A stretch of DNA of 29,096 bases. Origin: JAVVEZ01 sp032250895. GTDB lineage: Bacteria; Pseudomonadota; Gammaproteobacteria; Pseudomonadales; Pseudohongiellaceae. The notes beneath the pieces were generated by a model, which was given only the letters and a program-made list of their open reading frames with translations, was not told the DNA's origin and did not search any database. Of the stretch, positions 21,998 through 29,096 are shown piece by piece. The stretch is taken from positions 1-29,096 of the forward strand of contig JAVVEZ010000043.1 of NCBI GenBank assembly GCA_032250895.1, written 5' to 3'. The translations under genes were made by a program, and so were the position numbers. How positions within the stretch are numbered: position 1 is the stretch's first letter; the number at the start of each line of letters is the position of its first letter.

Positions 21998-22741
21998 CTA
22001 GGCCCCCCCGGCAACGAATCCAGAAGTCATCGAGACCGCCGGAGCCGATGGCGGCCCACCCGCTTGCAAGGCACCGTCCGCCAATCTGTCGCTGACCAGC
22101 CGTCCCTGGTCGAGAGTCAGAATCCGGTGCCGCAGACGCGTTATCAGGGACAGGTCATGGCTGGCAATCAGAATGCTTACGCCGACCTGATTGAACTGTT
22201 CGAACAGCGCCATTATTTCTGCCGACAATTGCGGATCGAGGTTGCCGGTGGGCTCATCCGCCAGCAACAGGGTCGGCTTGTTGACCACGGCCCGGGCTAT
22301 CCCGACCCGCTGCTGTTCACCACCCGACAGCACGAGGGGATTCTGCTTCTCCTTGCCGAGCAGGCCGACTTTGTCGAGGGCAGCCCGGACCCGGCGTGCT
22401 GCCTCTCGGGGATCATAGCCCGCTATCTGCAGGGGCAGGGCAACATTTTCAAACACATTGCGGTCAAACAAGAGCTGATGGTCCTGAAACACGACGCCGA
22501 TTCGACGCCGGAAATAGGGTAACTGCCTGCGTGACAAGTGTCCGAGATTCTGTCCGTTTACGAAGATCTGTCCCTGGCTGGCCCGCTCCATCAGCATGAC
22601 GAGTTTCAGCAGGGTGCTCTTGCCCGCTCCCGAGCGTCCGGTCAGAAAGGCAATTTCGCCAGCCTGCAGATGAAAATCAACCTTGGCAAGCGCTTCCTGA
22701 CCGCCGGGATAATGCTTGCTGACCTCATCAAACTTGATCAT
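21998..22741 (-). CDS. ftsE: Cell division ATP-binding protein FtsE
   Basis: This 247-residue ABC ATPase works with FtsX at the divisome. Walker A GRSGAGKST is at 35-43, the signature LSGGEQQR at 138-145 and Walker B LLLADEP at 158-164. The ATG at 22741 (MIKFDEVSKHYPGG) matches the usual FtsE N-terminus and overlaps the ftsY end by 14 bases; an earlier in-frame start at 22756 would add five residues. The C-terminus carries about 25 extra Ala/Gly/Pro-rich residues compared with the E. coli protein. Confidence 0.96.
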   Translation of the reverse strand: MIKFDEVSKHYPGGQEALAKVDFHLQAGEIAFLTGRSGAGKSTLLKLVMLMERASQGQIFVNGQNLGHLSRRQLPYFRRRIGVVFQDHQLLFDRNVFENVALPLQIAGYDPREAARRVRAALDKVGLLGKEKQNPLVLSGGEQQRVGIARAVVNKPTLLLADEPTGNLDPQLSAEIMALFEQFNQVGVSILIASHDLSLITRLRHRILTLDQGRLVSDRLADGALQAGGPPSAPAVSMTSGFVAGGA

Positions 22742-23774
22742 GCAGAACGCGGCCATTCAGGGCAAACAAGGCATCCACAAACTGGCGGGCGTTGAATTCG
22801 CGCAGATCCTCAACCTGTTCGCCGATACCAATAAAGCGCAAAGGCAGGCCAAGCTCCTGGGCGATGGCAAACACCATGCCCCCCTTGGCCGTTCCATCCA
22901 GCTTGCTCAGACTGATGCCGGATACCTGAACCGCCCCGGCAAAGCTGCGGGCCTGGTTGAGTGCATTCTGGCCCGTCGTGGCATCCAGTACCAGCATGAT
23001 TTCCTGGGGAACATCGGCATCGAGTTTGTTCAGGACCCGCAGCACCTTCTGCAATTCCTGCATCAGATTGTCCTTGGTGTGGAGACGACCGGCGGTATCG
23101 GCAATCAACACATCCATGCCCCGTGCCCGTGCGGCCTGGTAGGCATCAAAAATAACGGAAGCACTGTCCGCACCGGTATGCTGGGCAATGACCGGCACCT
23201 TGTTGCGTTCGCCCCAGACCTCCAGCTGTTCCACGGCAGCAGCCCGAAAAGTATCCCCGGCGGCCAGCATGACTTTGCGACCCTGGTCCTGGAAGCGTTT
23301 GGCCAGCTTGCCGATGGTGGTGGTTTTGCCCACACCGTTGACACCCACCATCAGAATGACAAAAGGCTTGCCGGCATTTTCCGGTATCGACAGGGGACGA
23401 TCACAGGGGCTGAGCAGTGTGAGCAGAATGTCCTTGAGCACCTGGTAAAGCGCGTCTGCATCCGCCAACTGGCCCCGCTTCAGACGCTGGGTCAATTCGC
23501 CAATGATGACGGCAGTGGCATCCATTCCCACATCCGCGCTCAGCAGGCGGGTCTCGATCTCCTCCAGCAATTCATCATCGATGACTTTCCGGCCCAGCAT
23601 CAACCTGCCTAGGCCCTCGACCAGGTTTGACCGGGTGCGGCTCAGTCCCGTCTTCAGGCGCCCGAACAGTCCTGCAGGGGCGTTCTCGACGGTCTCGTTC
23701 GCAAATTCCGCTGCCGGGAGCACTTCAGGCTCCATCGACGTCTGTGTTTTGGAGCTTTTACCGAAACCGAACAT
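22728..23774 (-). CDS. ftsY: Signal recognition particle receptor FtsY
   Basis: This 348-residue GTPase receives SRP-ribosome complexes at the membrane for co-translational insertion. It has a short acidic/variable N-terminal A domain (about 1-35), the helical N domain, then the G domain with GVNGVGKTT (144-152), DTAGR (226-230) and KLDGTAKGG (291-299; Ser replaces the usual Thr just before this block). It is first in a ftsY-ftsE-ftsX operon with overlapping genes, and divergent from rsmD across 100 bases, an order common in gammaproteobacteria. The A domain is much shorter than in E. coli, as in many other bacteria. Confidence 0.97.
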   Translation of the reverse strand: MFGFGKSSKTQTSMEPEVLPAAEFANETVENAPAGLFGRLKTGLSRTRSNLVEGLGRLMLGRKVIDDELLEEIETRLLSADVGMDATAVIIGELTQRLKRGQLADADALYQVLKDILLTLLSPCDRPLSIPENAGKPFVILMVGVNGVGKTTTIGKLAKRFQDQGRKVMLAAGDTFRAAAVEQLEVWGERNKVPVIAQHTGADSASVIFDAYQAARARGMDVLIADTAGRLHTKDNLMQELQKVLRVLNKLDADVPQEIMLVLDATTGQNALNQARSFAGAVQVSGISLSKLDGTAKGGMVFAIAQELGLPLRFIGIGEQVEDLREFNARQFVDALFALNGRVLHDQV

Positions 23775-23874
23775 GAGGGATTACAACTTTTATCAGAGCT
23801 GACACAATACCCGCTATCCTAACAGCAGCGCCCCTGCTTCGCCATCCTGCTGTCCTGTTTGAAAGAGAGCGCCT

Positions 23875-24486
23875 GTGGCCGTGAAAAATACCCGTAACCG
23901 TTACCGGATCGTTGCCGGGACCTGGCGCGGCAGAGTGCTGGATTTTCCCGCTGTCAAAGACCTGCGGCCGACACCGGACCGGGTCCGTGAAACGCTGTTC
24001 AACTGGCTGCAGAGTCCGGTCGGCGGGGCTCGCTGCCTGGATCTTTTTGCCGGCAGCGGCGCTCTCGGCCTTGAAGCCCTGTCGCGGGGGGCTGCGTCCG
24101 TGACCAGCCTGGAAATCAACCCCGATGCCGCCGCCGCCCTGCAGGCCAATGGCAGACTGCTGCAGGCTTCGGGGCTCACTCTCATCAAAGCAGAGGCACT
24201 TGCCTGGCTGAACCAGACCCCGGTGCAAACCCCTTTTGATATCGTGTTTCTCGACCCGCCCTATGCCCTCAATTTACTGCCCGGCTGTTGTCAGACGCTG
24301 GAAAGCCGGGGCTGGCTCAAGCCGGAAAGCTTCATTTATCTGGAGGCTGACTCAGCCCTGGAACACGTCCCGCTACCCCCCACCTGGACCCTGATCAAAA
24401 GCAAGCGGGCCGGCCAGGTGTTTTATGGTCTCTGCCAACGCCACGGCCAGCTGTCACTCAGGTCAGCACCGTCAGGTCCAGCATGA
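23875..24486 (+). CDS. rsmD: 16S rRNA (guanine966-N2)-methyltransferase
   Basis: This 203-residue methyltransferase modifies G966 of 16S rRNA in the small subunit, using S-adenosylmethionine. The cofactor site CLDLFAGSGALGLEALSRGA is at about 54-73 and the catalytic FLDPPY at 125-130. The N-terminus NRYRIVAGTWRGR is typical. The start is GTG 23875, with a GAAAGAGAG purine run upstream. The gene is divergent from ftsY, and its last 29 bases overlap the end of the convergent quinone oxidoreductase gene. Confidence 0.95.
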   Translation: MAVKNTRNRYRIVAGTWRGRVLDFPAVKDLRPTPDRVRETLFNWLQSPVGGARCLDLFAGSGALGLEALSRGAASVTSLEINPDAAAALQANGRLLQASGLTLIKAEALAWLNQTPVQTPFDIVFLDPPYALNLLPGCCQTLESRGWLKPESFIYLEADSALEHVPLPPTWTLIKSKRAGQVFYGLCQRHGQLSLRSAPSGPA

Positions 24487-25465
24487 TTTTCCCGAAATGA
24501 CGGCTGCTCTCCATGTAGCTGTGGGCCTGCGCCACATCGGCAAAGGGAAAAACCCGATCGATGACCGGGCGCATGTCACCACTTTCGAGCAAGGGCCAGA
24601 TATTGTTGCGAAGCGCAGTGGCAATGGCGGCTTTTTCAGCCGGGGTCCGCGGCCTCAGCGTCGAACCGCTCAGGCTCAGGCGCTTGAAGATCAGGGTGCG
24701 GGCATCGATCTCTGCCGAGGCTCCTCCCAGCGTGGCAATCATGACGATCCTGCCATCGATGGCGGCCAGTTCCAGATTTCTTTGCACGTAGGTCCCGGCC
24801 ACCATATCGAGGATGACGTCCACCCCGCGCCCGGCGGTGGCCTCCTTCAGAACCGGCACATAATCCTGGTTCCGGTAGTTGATGGCTATCTCCGCGCCCA
24901 GCTCACGGCAGCGCCCGCATTTCTGCTCGCTCCCGGCCGTGGTGAAGACCCGTGCCCCGGCAGCCCGGGCCATCTGAATCGCGGCGCAGCCAATGCCGCT
25001 GCCCCCGCCGTGTACCAGGAAGGTCTCGCCCCTGGTCAGGCCCGCCCGGTCAAAGACATTGCTCCAGACCGTAAAGCAGGTCTCCGGCAGGGATGCCGCC
25101 TCCACCCAGCTCAAGGACCCCGGTACCGGCAGGCACTGCCCGGCGGGGACCGCAACATACTGGGCATAGCCGCCGCCATTGCTCAGCGCGCAGACCCTGT
25201 CACCCTCTTGCAGACCGGCGACATCGGCTCCCATCTGGACGATCTCACCGGACACTTCCAGCCCGGGATAAGGCGAGGCCTCGGCAGGTGGCGGGTAAGC
25301 TCCCCTGCGCTGGTGAATATCAGGCCGGTTGACGCCGGCACTGAAGACCTTGATCAGCACCTCACCAGCCGCTGGCCGGGGCACCGGCACCGAAACGGGC
25401 CTCAGGACCTCGGGCCCGCCCGGACTCGAAATTTCAATTGCCAGCATCGTCTGCGCCATCGTCAT
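24458..25465 (-). CDS. Zinc-independent NAD(P)H quinone oxidoreductase, PIG3-like (MDR superfamily)
   Basis: This 335-residue medium-chain reductase has a GroES-like N-terminal half (GVNRPDIHQRRGAYPPP is diagnostic of the PIG3/quinone-oxidoreductase group) and a Rossmann half with the nucleotide motif HGGGSGIG at 152-159. The zinc-binding cysteines of alcohol dehydrogenases are absent. The ATG at 25465 has GGTGG 7 bases upstream; the longer frame begins with TTG. It likely reduces quinones or enones with NADPH in the cytoplasm; the natural substrate is unknown. It converges on rsmD with a 29-base overlap and is divergent from coaD. Confidence 0.92.
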   Translation of the reverse strand: MTMAQTMLAIEISSPGGPEVLRPVSVPVPRPAAGEVLIKVFSAGVNRPDIHQRRGAYPPPAEASPYPGLEVSGEIVQMGADVAGLQEGDRVCALSNGGGYAQYVAVPAGQCLPVPGSLSWVEAASLPETCFTVWSNVFDRAGLTRGETFLVHGGGSGIGCAAIQMARAAGARVFTTAGSEQKCGRCRELGAEIAINYRNQDYVPVLKEATAGRGVDVILDMVAGTYVQRNLELAAIDGRIVMIATLGGASAEIDARTLIFKRLSLSGSTLRPRTPAEKAAIATALRNNIWPLLESGDMRPVIDRVFPFADVAQAHSYMESSRHFGKIMLDLTVLT

Positions 25466-25601
25466 AACTGCCACCTTTTCGTTTCCTGTCAAAGATTCAC
25501 TTCAGCGGAACCCGAACCAGATCGGCAGGTCTCCGGGCCGGACAGACCATAGCAGATTTGGCGGGCAGATTTACAGGGCGAAAGAAAGCCGGGCCTTATA
25601 G

Positions 25602-25607
25602 TATAAT
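25602..25607 (+). promoter_or_regulatory. Possible -10 element for coaD
   Basis: A perfect TATAAT lies 36 bases before the coaD ATG, within TATAGTATAATTTTTT. No recognisable -35 occurs at 16-18 bases, so this is a tentative call resting on the hexamer and its position. Confidence 0.4.
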
Positions 25608-25643
25608 TTTTTACCCCTTATCCCATGCTCATGAGCCCATCTT

Positions 25644-26120
25644 ATGAAAACAGCGGTCTACCCCGGCACATTCAATCCCATCACCAACGGTCATACCGAC
25701 CTGGTGGAAAGAGCGGCCCGCCTGTTCGATCACATCATTGTCGCGGTTGGCTCCAACCGGCAAAAAGACTCTCAGCCTTCGCTGGATGAGCGCATCAACA
25801 TCGCGGCGCAGGTGCTTTCCCATCTGGATAATGTCGAAGTCTGTGGTTTTTCCTGCCTGCTCACCGATTTTGTCCAGCAACGGGGAGCCAATCTGATTCT
25901 GCGCGGCCTGCGCACGGTTGCCGATTTTGAGTACGAATTCCAGCTGGTCGCCATGAACCGGGTGCTGGCACCCGAAATTGAAACCGTGTTCCTGGCCCCG
26001 GCCGAGCATTACGCCTATATTTCATCCACCCTGGTGCGCGAAATTGCGGCCTATGGCGGTGACATTTCCAAGTTTGTCGATCCCATCGTGGTTAAACATT
26101 TGCAGGGACAGCGGGACTGA
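25644..26120 (+). CDS. coaD: Phosphopantetheine adenylyltransferase
   Basis: This 158-residue enzyme joins 4'-phosphopantetheine and ATP to make dephospho-CoA, the fourth step of CoA synthesis. The nucleotidyltransferase signature YPGTFNPITNGH is at residues 6-17 (T9 and H17 contact ATP), and ISSTLVRE lies near residue 130. Length is normal. The ferredoxin gene begins 2 bases after its stop, so the two are co-transcribed, as in Pseudomonas-like genomes. Confidence 0.97.
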   Translation: MKTAVYPGTFNPITNGHTDLVERAARLFDHIIVAVGSNRQKDSQPSLDERINIAAQVLSHLDNVEVCGFSCLLTDFVQQRGANLILRGLRTVADFEYEFQLVAMNRVLAPEIETVFLAPAEHYAYISSTLVREIAAYGGDISKFVDPIVVKHLQGQRD

Positions 26121-26122
26121 AC

Positions 26123-26419
26123 ATGGCGCTGATGATCACCGATGAATGCATCAACTGCGATGTCTGCGAGACGGAATGTCCCAACCAGGCCATCTCCATG
26201 GGACCCGAGATTTATGTGATCGATCCGGCCCGCTGCACCGAATGCGTGGGACACTTTGCCGTCTCGCAATGCGTCGAGGTTTGTCCGGTTGACTGCATTC
26301 CCGTCAATCCCGATTACCGGGAAAGCCAGGACGCGCTGCTGGCAAAATACCGGCGGCTTACGGGCGCTGGCAGCGCCCGCAATAAACCGTGGCACGCTGG
26401 CCCAGACGGATCTCTCTGA
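26123..26419 (+). CDS. YfhL-type 2[4Fe-4S] ferredoxin
   Basis: This 98-residue electron carrier binds two [4Fe-4S] clusters. The first motif is C9-x2-C12-x2-C15-x3-C19-P. The second has the long-spacer form C38-x2-C41-x8-C50-x3-C54-P, as in Allochromatium-type ferredoxins. A charged C-terminal helix follows (YRESQDALLAKYRRL). It directly follows coaD. Its last 62 bases overlap the 3' end of the convergent mutM, and the final 15-20 residues look like read-through of that overlap, being longer than in E. coli YfhL. Its redox partner is unknown. Confidence 0.93.
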   Translation: MALMITDECINCDVCETECPNQAISMGPEIYVIDPARCTECVGHFAVSQCVEVCPVDCIPVNPDYRESQDALLAKYRRLTGAGSARNKPWHAGPDGSL

Positions 26420-27176
26420 GAACCGAGCCACAGGCCGAACAGGCTTGCCCACCCCGGCCATAGACCGCCAGAGACTGTTTGAAATATCCGGGTTTGCCAT
26501 CCCCGCCAACGAAATCCCTGAGCGTCGTACCTCCTTGTCTGATCGCCTGCACCAGAATGGTTTTGATCGCCGACACCAGTCTTTCATAGCGCCTGCGGCT
26601 GATGCGTCCTGCTTTCGTCAGCGGATGTATGCCCGCGGCGAACAGCGCCTCGTTGGCATAAATATTCCCCACACCCACGACCACATGACTGTCCATGATG
26701 AAGGATTTGACCGGCGCTGAGCGTTTCCGGGAATGCTCAAACAGATAGTCCACGCTGAATCCCTCTTCCAGGGGCTCTGGCCCCAGCCCGGCAAGCAGGG
26801 GATGGAGCAAGGGTTCACCCCTGAGCCAGAGAATGCAGCCAAATTTTCGAGGATCGTGAAAACGCAGAATCTGACCCTTGCTGAACACAAAGTCCACATG
26901 GTCATGCCTGCCCGGGGGCTCCTGCCGGCCGGCGAGTCGCAGGCTGCCCGACATGCCCAGATGAATCAGTACTGTCCCTGCCCCACTCAGCAGCAACAAA
27001 TACTTGCCGCGGCGCTGCACCTGCATGATCGTCTGAGCTGTCAGTTCTTTCTCCAACTCCGCCGTGACCGGCCAGCGCAATTGGCGCTGGCGTACCAGCA
27101 CCGAACACACTGTCATCTGTTCTATATGGGGGGCGATGCCCCTGCGCGTGGTTTCCACTTCCGGGAGTTCGGGCAT
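26358..27176 (-). CDS. mutM: Formamidopyrimidine-DNA glycosylase
   Basis: This 272-residue bifunctional glycosylase/AP lyase excises 8-oxoguanine and formamidopyrimidines. The start MPELPEVETTRRG at 27176 gives the catalytic P2 and E3 after methionine removal; the longer frame would block this and is rejected. The H2TH region (VGVGNIYANEALF) and the C-terminal zinc finger (CSACG ... GQRATVYCGRCQ) are intact. The last codons overlap the ferredoxin gene and contain the hairpin at 26361-26379. No good promoter is evident, though TTGACA occurs upstream on this strand. Confidence 0.97.
   Translation of the reverse strand: MPELPEVETTRRGIAPHIEQMTVCSVLVRQRQLRWPVTAELEKELTAQTIMQVQRRGKYLLLLSGAGTVLIHLGMSGSLRLAGRQEPPGRHDHVDFVFSKGQILRFHDPRKFGCILWLRGEPLLHPLLAGLGPEPLEEGFSVDYLFEHSRKRSAPVKSFIMDSHVVVGVGNIYANEALFAAGIHPLTKAGRISRRRYERLVSAIKTILVQAIRQGGTTLRDFVGGDGKPGYFKQSLAVYGRGGQACSACGSVLREIRLGQRATVYCGRCQRP
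26361..26379. repeat. 9-base perfect inverted repeat in overlapping gene ends
   Basis: CGGGCGCTG-G-CAGCGCCCG lies inside the last codons of mutM and in the 3' part of the ferredoxin gene. It is GC-only apart from two bases and could form a very stable hairpin in both mRNAs. No U-run follows on either strand, so it is not a standard terminator. Confidence 0.7.
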
Positions 27177-27513
27177 GCTGGTGTAGTGTCTTTTCCAATA
27201 TGAAATGAAGGCGTGCATTCTACAAGACTACAAGTCAATCCGCTCGATGCAGTGAAAAACCGGATTTACCTTTGTCAACCCTCGGAACGTTCCTGCGTTA
27301 TGATCGAAGATACCCTGGGAATCTCTGAATGACCCTGGAGCGGAATGATCCAGAGCTTCCTTTGATCCGGCACGGTCTTGTTGACGAAAGTTAGGTGAGC
27401 CCGGCGCGGTCATGTTCTCGCATAAATCAAAATTGCAGCTAAAACTGTTGACCTGTTCCTGTCGAAGTCGGAGGATAGCAGGACGGGCCTTTAGGGTATG
27501 GGAGGAATATAGA
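27177..27513. other. Divergent intergenic region between mutM and the lipoprotein gene (337 bases, no gene)
   Basis: No convincing open frame or RNA gene is seen. On the plus strand TTGACC (27448-27453) is the best -35-like box, but the -10 at the right distance is poor. On the minus strand TTGACA and TTGACT occur ahead of mutM without well-spaced -10 boxes. A GGAGGA ribosome site at 27501-27506 serves the lipoprotein gene. Confidence 0.6.
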
Positions 27514-28983
27514 ATGAAAGCATTGTCTTCATTATCGACGGTCATCGCCGCCACTTCCGTGTGCCTGGTTCTGGCAGGCTGTGAAACGACCTCCTCCAGC
27601 TCGTCCTCCTCGAGTTCGTCGACGCCACCATCGAGCAGCTCTTCGTCAAGCTCCAGTTCGTCCTCGTCACAATCACAATCACAGTCACAGTCACAGTCAC
27701 AGTCACAGTCACAGTCACAGTCACAGTCACAATCGAGCTCTTCTTCGCAATCGCAGTCGAGCGGTAGTTCAGGCAGTACGGCAAGTGCCCCTTCGCCGTC
27801 ACAGTCAAGTTCATCCTCGCCGTCGAGTGGCAGTTCCGGCAGCACGGCAAGCGCCTCGTCACAGTCACCGTCACAAACAGGTGGTAGTCCTGGCAGCACG
27901 GCAAGCGCCTCGTCATCGGCCCCAGCATCCGGTTCAGACGCTTCGGCCGGTTCATCCCCGGCCACAGCATCTGCGTCCTCCGGAACCCAGTCTGGAGAAT
28001 CCGGCAGCGCCGCCCAGAACGCTAACACTGGTCAGAACGGCAGCAGTGGTCAGAGCGGCCTGCCCAGCTTTCCCGAATATGGCGTGTTCCCCGAGGAGGG
28101 TGCCGGCGCTGGCGCGGATACAGCCCAGGCGCAGACTGGGGATCAGAATGGCAACCAGGCCGGAACCCAGAGTGGCAGCGAGGGCAGCGGGCAAAATTCA
28201 AGTCAGGGCGCAGGCGGCACTGCAACCGCCTCTGCCGCCAATCAGAGCGGTGGCCAGAACGGAAGCCAGGGTACTGGTGGCACTGAAGCCGGCTATGCTG
28301 GCACCCAGGGAACCTCAGGGGCCGGCGGTACTGCCGACATCGGAACGGGGGCTGCAGGACAAACGGCCTACGATTCCGGAAGCGGGCAGGGCCAGGGCAC
28401 TGACAGTGCCGGAACGTCGGGACAGGCAGGCACCGGGGCTTCGGGGCAGGTGAGCTATGGTGCCGGCAATGGCGATGATCCTTTCGGGGGACTCAAGCCC
28501 GGTGGCGGCGGAATGACCGCCGGTGAGCGCCAGGCGCAGCTCGATGCCAGGCTGGAAGCGGGATATGCCGTATTCGATGGCATGATCCTCGGCGAAAGAG
28601 AACGCGTACAGGCACAGAGCGACAGGGCCGGCAGCGGCGTCATGTCAGGGGCGGGTCAGGGTAGCGGCAGCGATGGCGAAAATGGCCAGGGCCAGGGCGG
28701 GGAAACTTCCGGCCAGGGCCAGGGGTCTATAATAGTTGCTTCATCAAACTCTGAAGGTAGCGGCGGCGGAGGCTTCGTACCCCAGGCAGCAGCGAGAGGC
28801 GGGCAGGGTGAGTATGCCAATAGCAACCAGCCCGCCTTCCCGATTCCGGAAGACATTCCCAGCGGGAACAATGACGATGTCGTGGCAAAACAGCTCAGGG
28901 AAGCCGCGATGAACGAACCCGACCCGGAATTGCGCGAAAAGCTCTGGGATGAATATCGAAATTATACCGGTCTCAGCAAGTAG
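27514..28983 (+). CDS. Low-complexity Ser/Gln/Gly-rich lipoprotein
   Basis: This 489-residue protein starts at ATG 27514, with GGAGGA 7 bases upstream; the longer frame is rejected. The signal ends in lipobox LVLAGC (C23, then Glu, favouring outer-membrane sorting). Residues 27-75 are serine runs followed by (SQ)11; residues 75-350 are repeats rich in Gly, Ser, Thr, Ala and Gln (GSTASA, GQNGSQGTGG types). A region of more normal composition contains QLDARLEAGYAVFDGMILGERERVQAQ. The last 45 residues, including IPSGNNDDVVAKQLREAAMNEPDPELREKLWDEYRNYTGLSK in outline, form a charged helical tail that resembles the C-terminus of hypothetical Gly-rich lipoproteins I recall from Pseudomonas-like genomes. 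Function unknown; a surface-exposed flexible anchor with a binding tail is one reading. Another gene follows 79 bases later. Confidence 0.8.
   Translation: MKALSSLSTVIAATSVCLVLAGCETTSSSSSSSSSSTPPSSSSSSSSSSSSSQSQSQSQSQSQSQSQSQSQSQSSSSSQSQSSGSSGSTASAPSPSQSSSSSPSSGSSGSTASASSQSPSQTGGSPGSTASASSSAPASGSDASAGSSPATASASSGTQSGESGSAAQNANTGQNGSSGQSGLPSFPEYGVFPEEGAGAGADTAQAQTGDQNGNQAGTQSGSEGSGQNSSQGAGGTATASAANQSGGQNGSQGTGGTEAGYAGTQGTSGAGGTADIGTGAAGQTAYDSGSGQGQGTDSAGTSGQAGTGASGQVSYGAGNGDDPFGGLKPGGGGMTAGERQAQLDARLEAGYAVFDGMILGERERVQAQSDRAGSGVMSGAGQGSGSDGENGQGQGGETSGQGQGSIIVASSNSEGSGGGGFVPQAAARGGQGEYANSNQPAFPIPEDIPSGNNDDVVAKQLREAAMNEPDPELREKLWDEYRNYTGLSK
27667..27732 (+). repeat. Hexanucleotide microsatellite (TCACAR)11 encoding (SQ)11
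   Basis: Eleven uninterrupted TCACAG/TCACAA units lie in frame in the lipoprotein gene, eight TCACAG flanked by TCACAA copies. Unit gain or loss would keep the frame and change the length of the Ser-Gln tract. Confidence 0.97.
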
Positions 28984-29062
28984 TTGAGCTCAGTAACAGC
29001 CGATAACGTGATCAATAACAGGAACAGAACCAAAGAGAGCGATAACATCAGGAACCACCATC

Positions 29063-29096
29063 ATGATTAGATCATTTCAAGCTCTGATATCTCTGG
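29063..29096 (+). CDS. Start of a further gene (cut by window end)
   Basis: An ATG with AGGA about 10 bases upstream opens a frame reading MIRSFQALISL before the window ends. The hydrophobic beginning looks like a signal peptide, and its position 79 bases after the lipoprotein gene suggests the same operon. Too short to identify. Confidence 0.5.
   Translation, partial: MIRSFQALISL

Noticed and set aside
24425..25552. Plus-strand frame (375 codons) opposite the quinone oxidoreductase
   Set aside because: Overlaps a convincing MDR-family gene and has no recognisable motif.
27448..27476. Promoter for the Ser-rich lipoprotein using TTGACC
   Set aside because: The -35-like box is fair, but the hexamer 17 bases later (GAGGAT) is a poor -10, so no promoter is called.
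27667..27732. Possible CRISPR-like array
   Set aside because: The 6-base units are contiguous with no spacers and encode Ser-Gln in frame; it is a microsatellite.
27228..28028. Minus-strand frame with Asp/Cys and Glu/Leu repeats (266 codons)
   Set aside because: It is the antisense shadow of the serine/SQ repeats; it has no ribosome site and its composition mirrors the plus-strand hexamer.

Overview
The window looks like a piece of a gammaproteobacterial chromosome of moderately high GC. Three things suggest this: the ftsY-ftsE-ftsX operon divergent from rsmD, the coaD/YfhL-type ferredoxin/mutM cluster (an arrangement like that of Pseudomonas and relatives), and an E. coli-like iron superoxide dismutase. 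The accessory genes (carotenoid oxygenase, DUF1592/DUF1552 proteins, exported ankyrin protein, two-subunit molybdenum hydroxylase, lipoprotein multicopper oxidase) fit an aerobic marine or environmental heterotroph. The genus cannot be fixed from the sequence alone. I saw no tRNA, rRNA, insertion sequence, integrase, phage gene or CRISPR array.

Layout. (1) 2-1351: the 3' part of a carotenoid/lignostilbene oxygenase gene. (2) 1378-9864, minus strand: a probable four-gene operon for exported proteins. It runs from a two-CxxCH DUF1592-type lipoprotein, through a DUF1552 (HXXSHH) protein and an ankyrin-repeat protein with a signal peptide, to an M6 (immune inhibitor A-like) metalloprotease. A good sigma70-like promoter precedes it. 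(3) 9865-10319: a gene-free divergent control region with repeats. (4) 10320-13533, plus strand: two tandem paralogous exported proteins with helical/TPR-like bodies and TonB-like C-terminal domains, closed by a strong terminator. (5) 13677-16501, minus strand: the small [2Fe-2S] and large molybdopterin subunits of an isoquinoline 1-oxidoreductase-type enzyme. (6) 16690-17952: a LarA-type nickel-pincer racemase. (7) 17940-20761, minus strand: tag (3-methyladenine glycosylase), a multicopper oxidase lipoprotein and sodB. A dispersed-type palindromic repeat and a possible operator lie between sodB and the oxidase. (8) 20968-23774: ftsX, ftsE, ftsY. (9) 23875-27176: rsmD, a PIG3-like quinone oxidoreductase, coaD, a 2[4Fe-4S] ferredoxin and mutM, packed with two overlapping convergent gene pairs. 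(10) 27514 to the end: a Ser/Gln/Gly-rich low-complexity lipoprotein with an (SQ)11 tract and a charged C-terminal segment, then the first codons of another gene.

How the parts may work together: the minus-strand operon of region 2 appears to place a heme lipoprotein, a Tat-type exported protein, an ankyrin scaffold and a secreted protease in the cell envelope under one promoter. Its biological role is unknown to me, and it is the best candidate here for an undescribed system. The rest is mostly housekeeping (cell division, SRP targeting, CoA synthesis, DNA repair, oxygen defence) or single-enzyme catabolic genes. Start codons were re-chosen from ribosome binding sites, family lengths and gene overlaps where the longest open frame was implausible.
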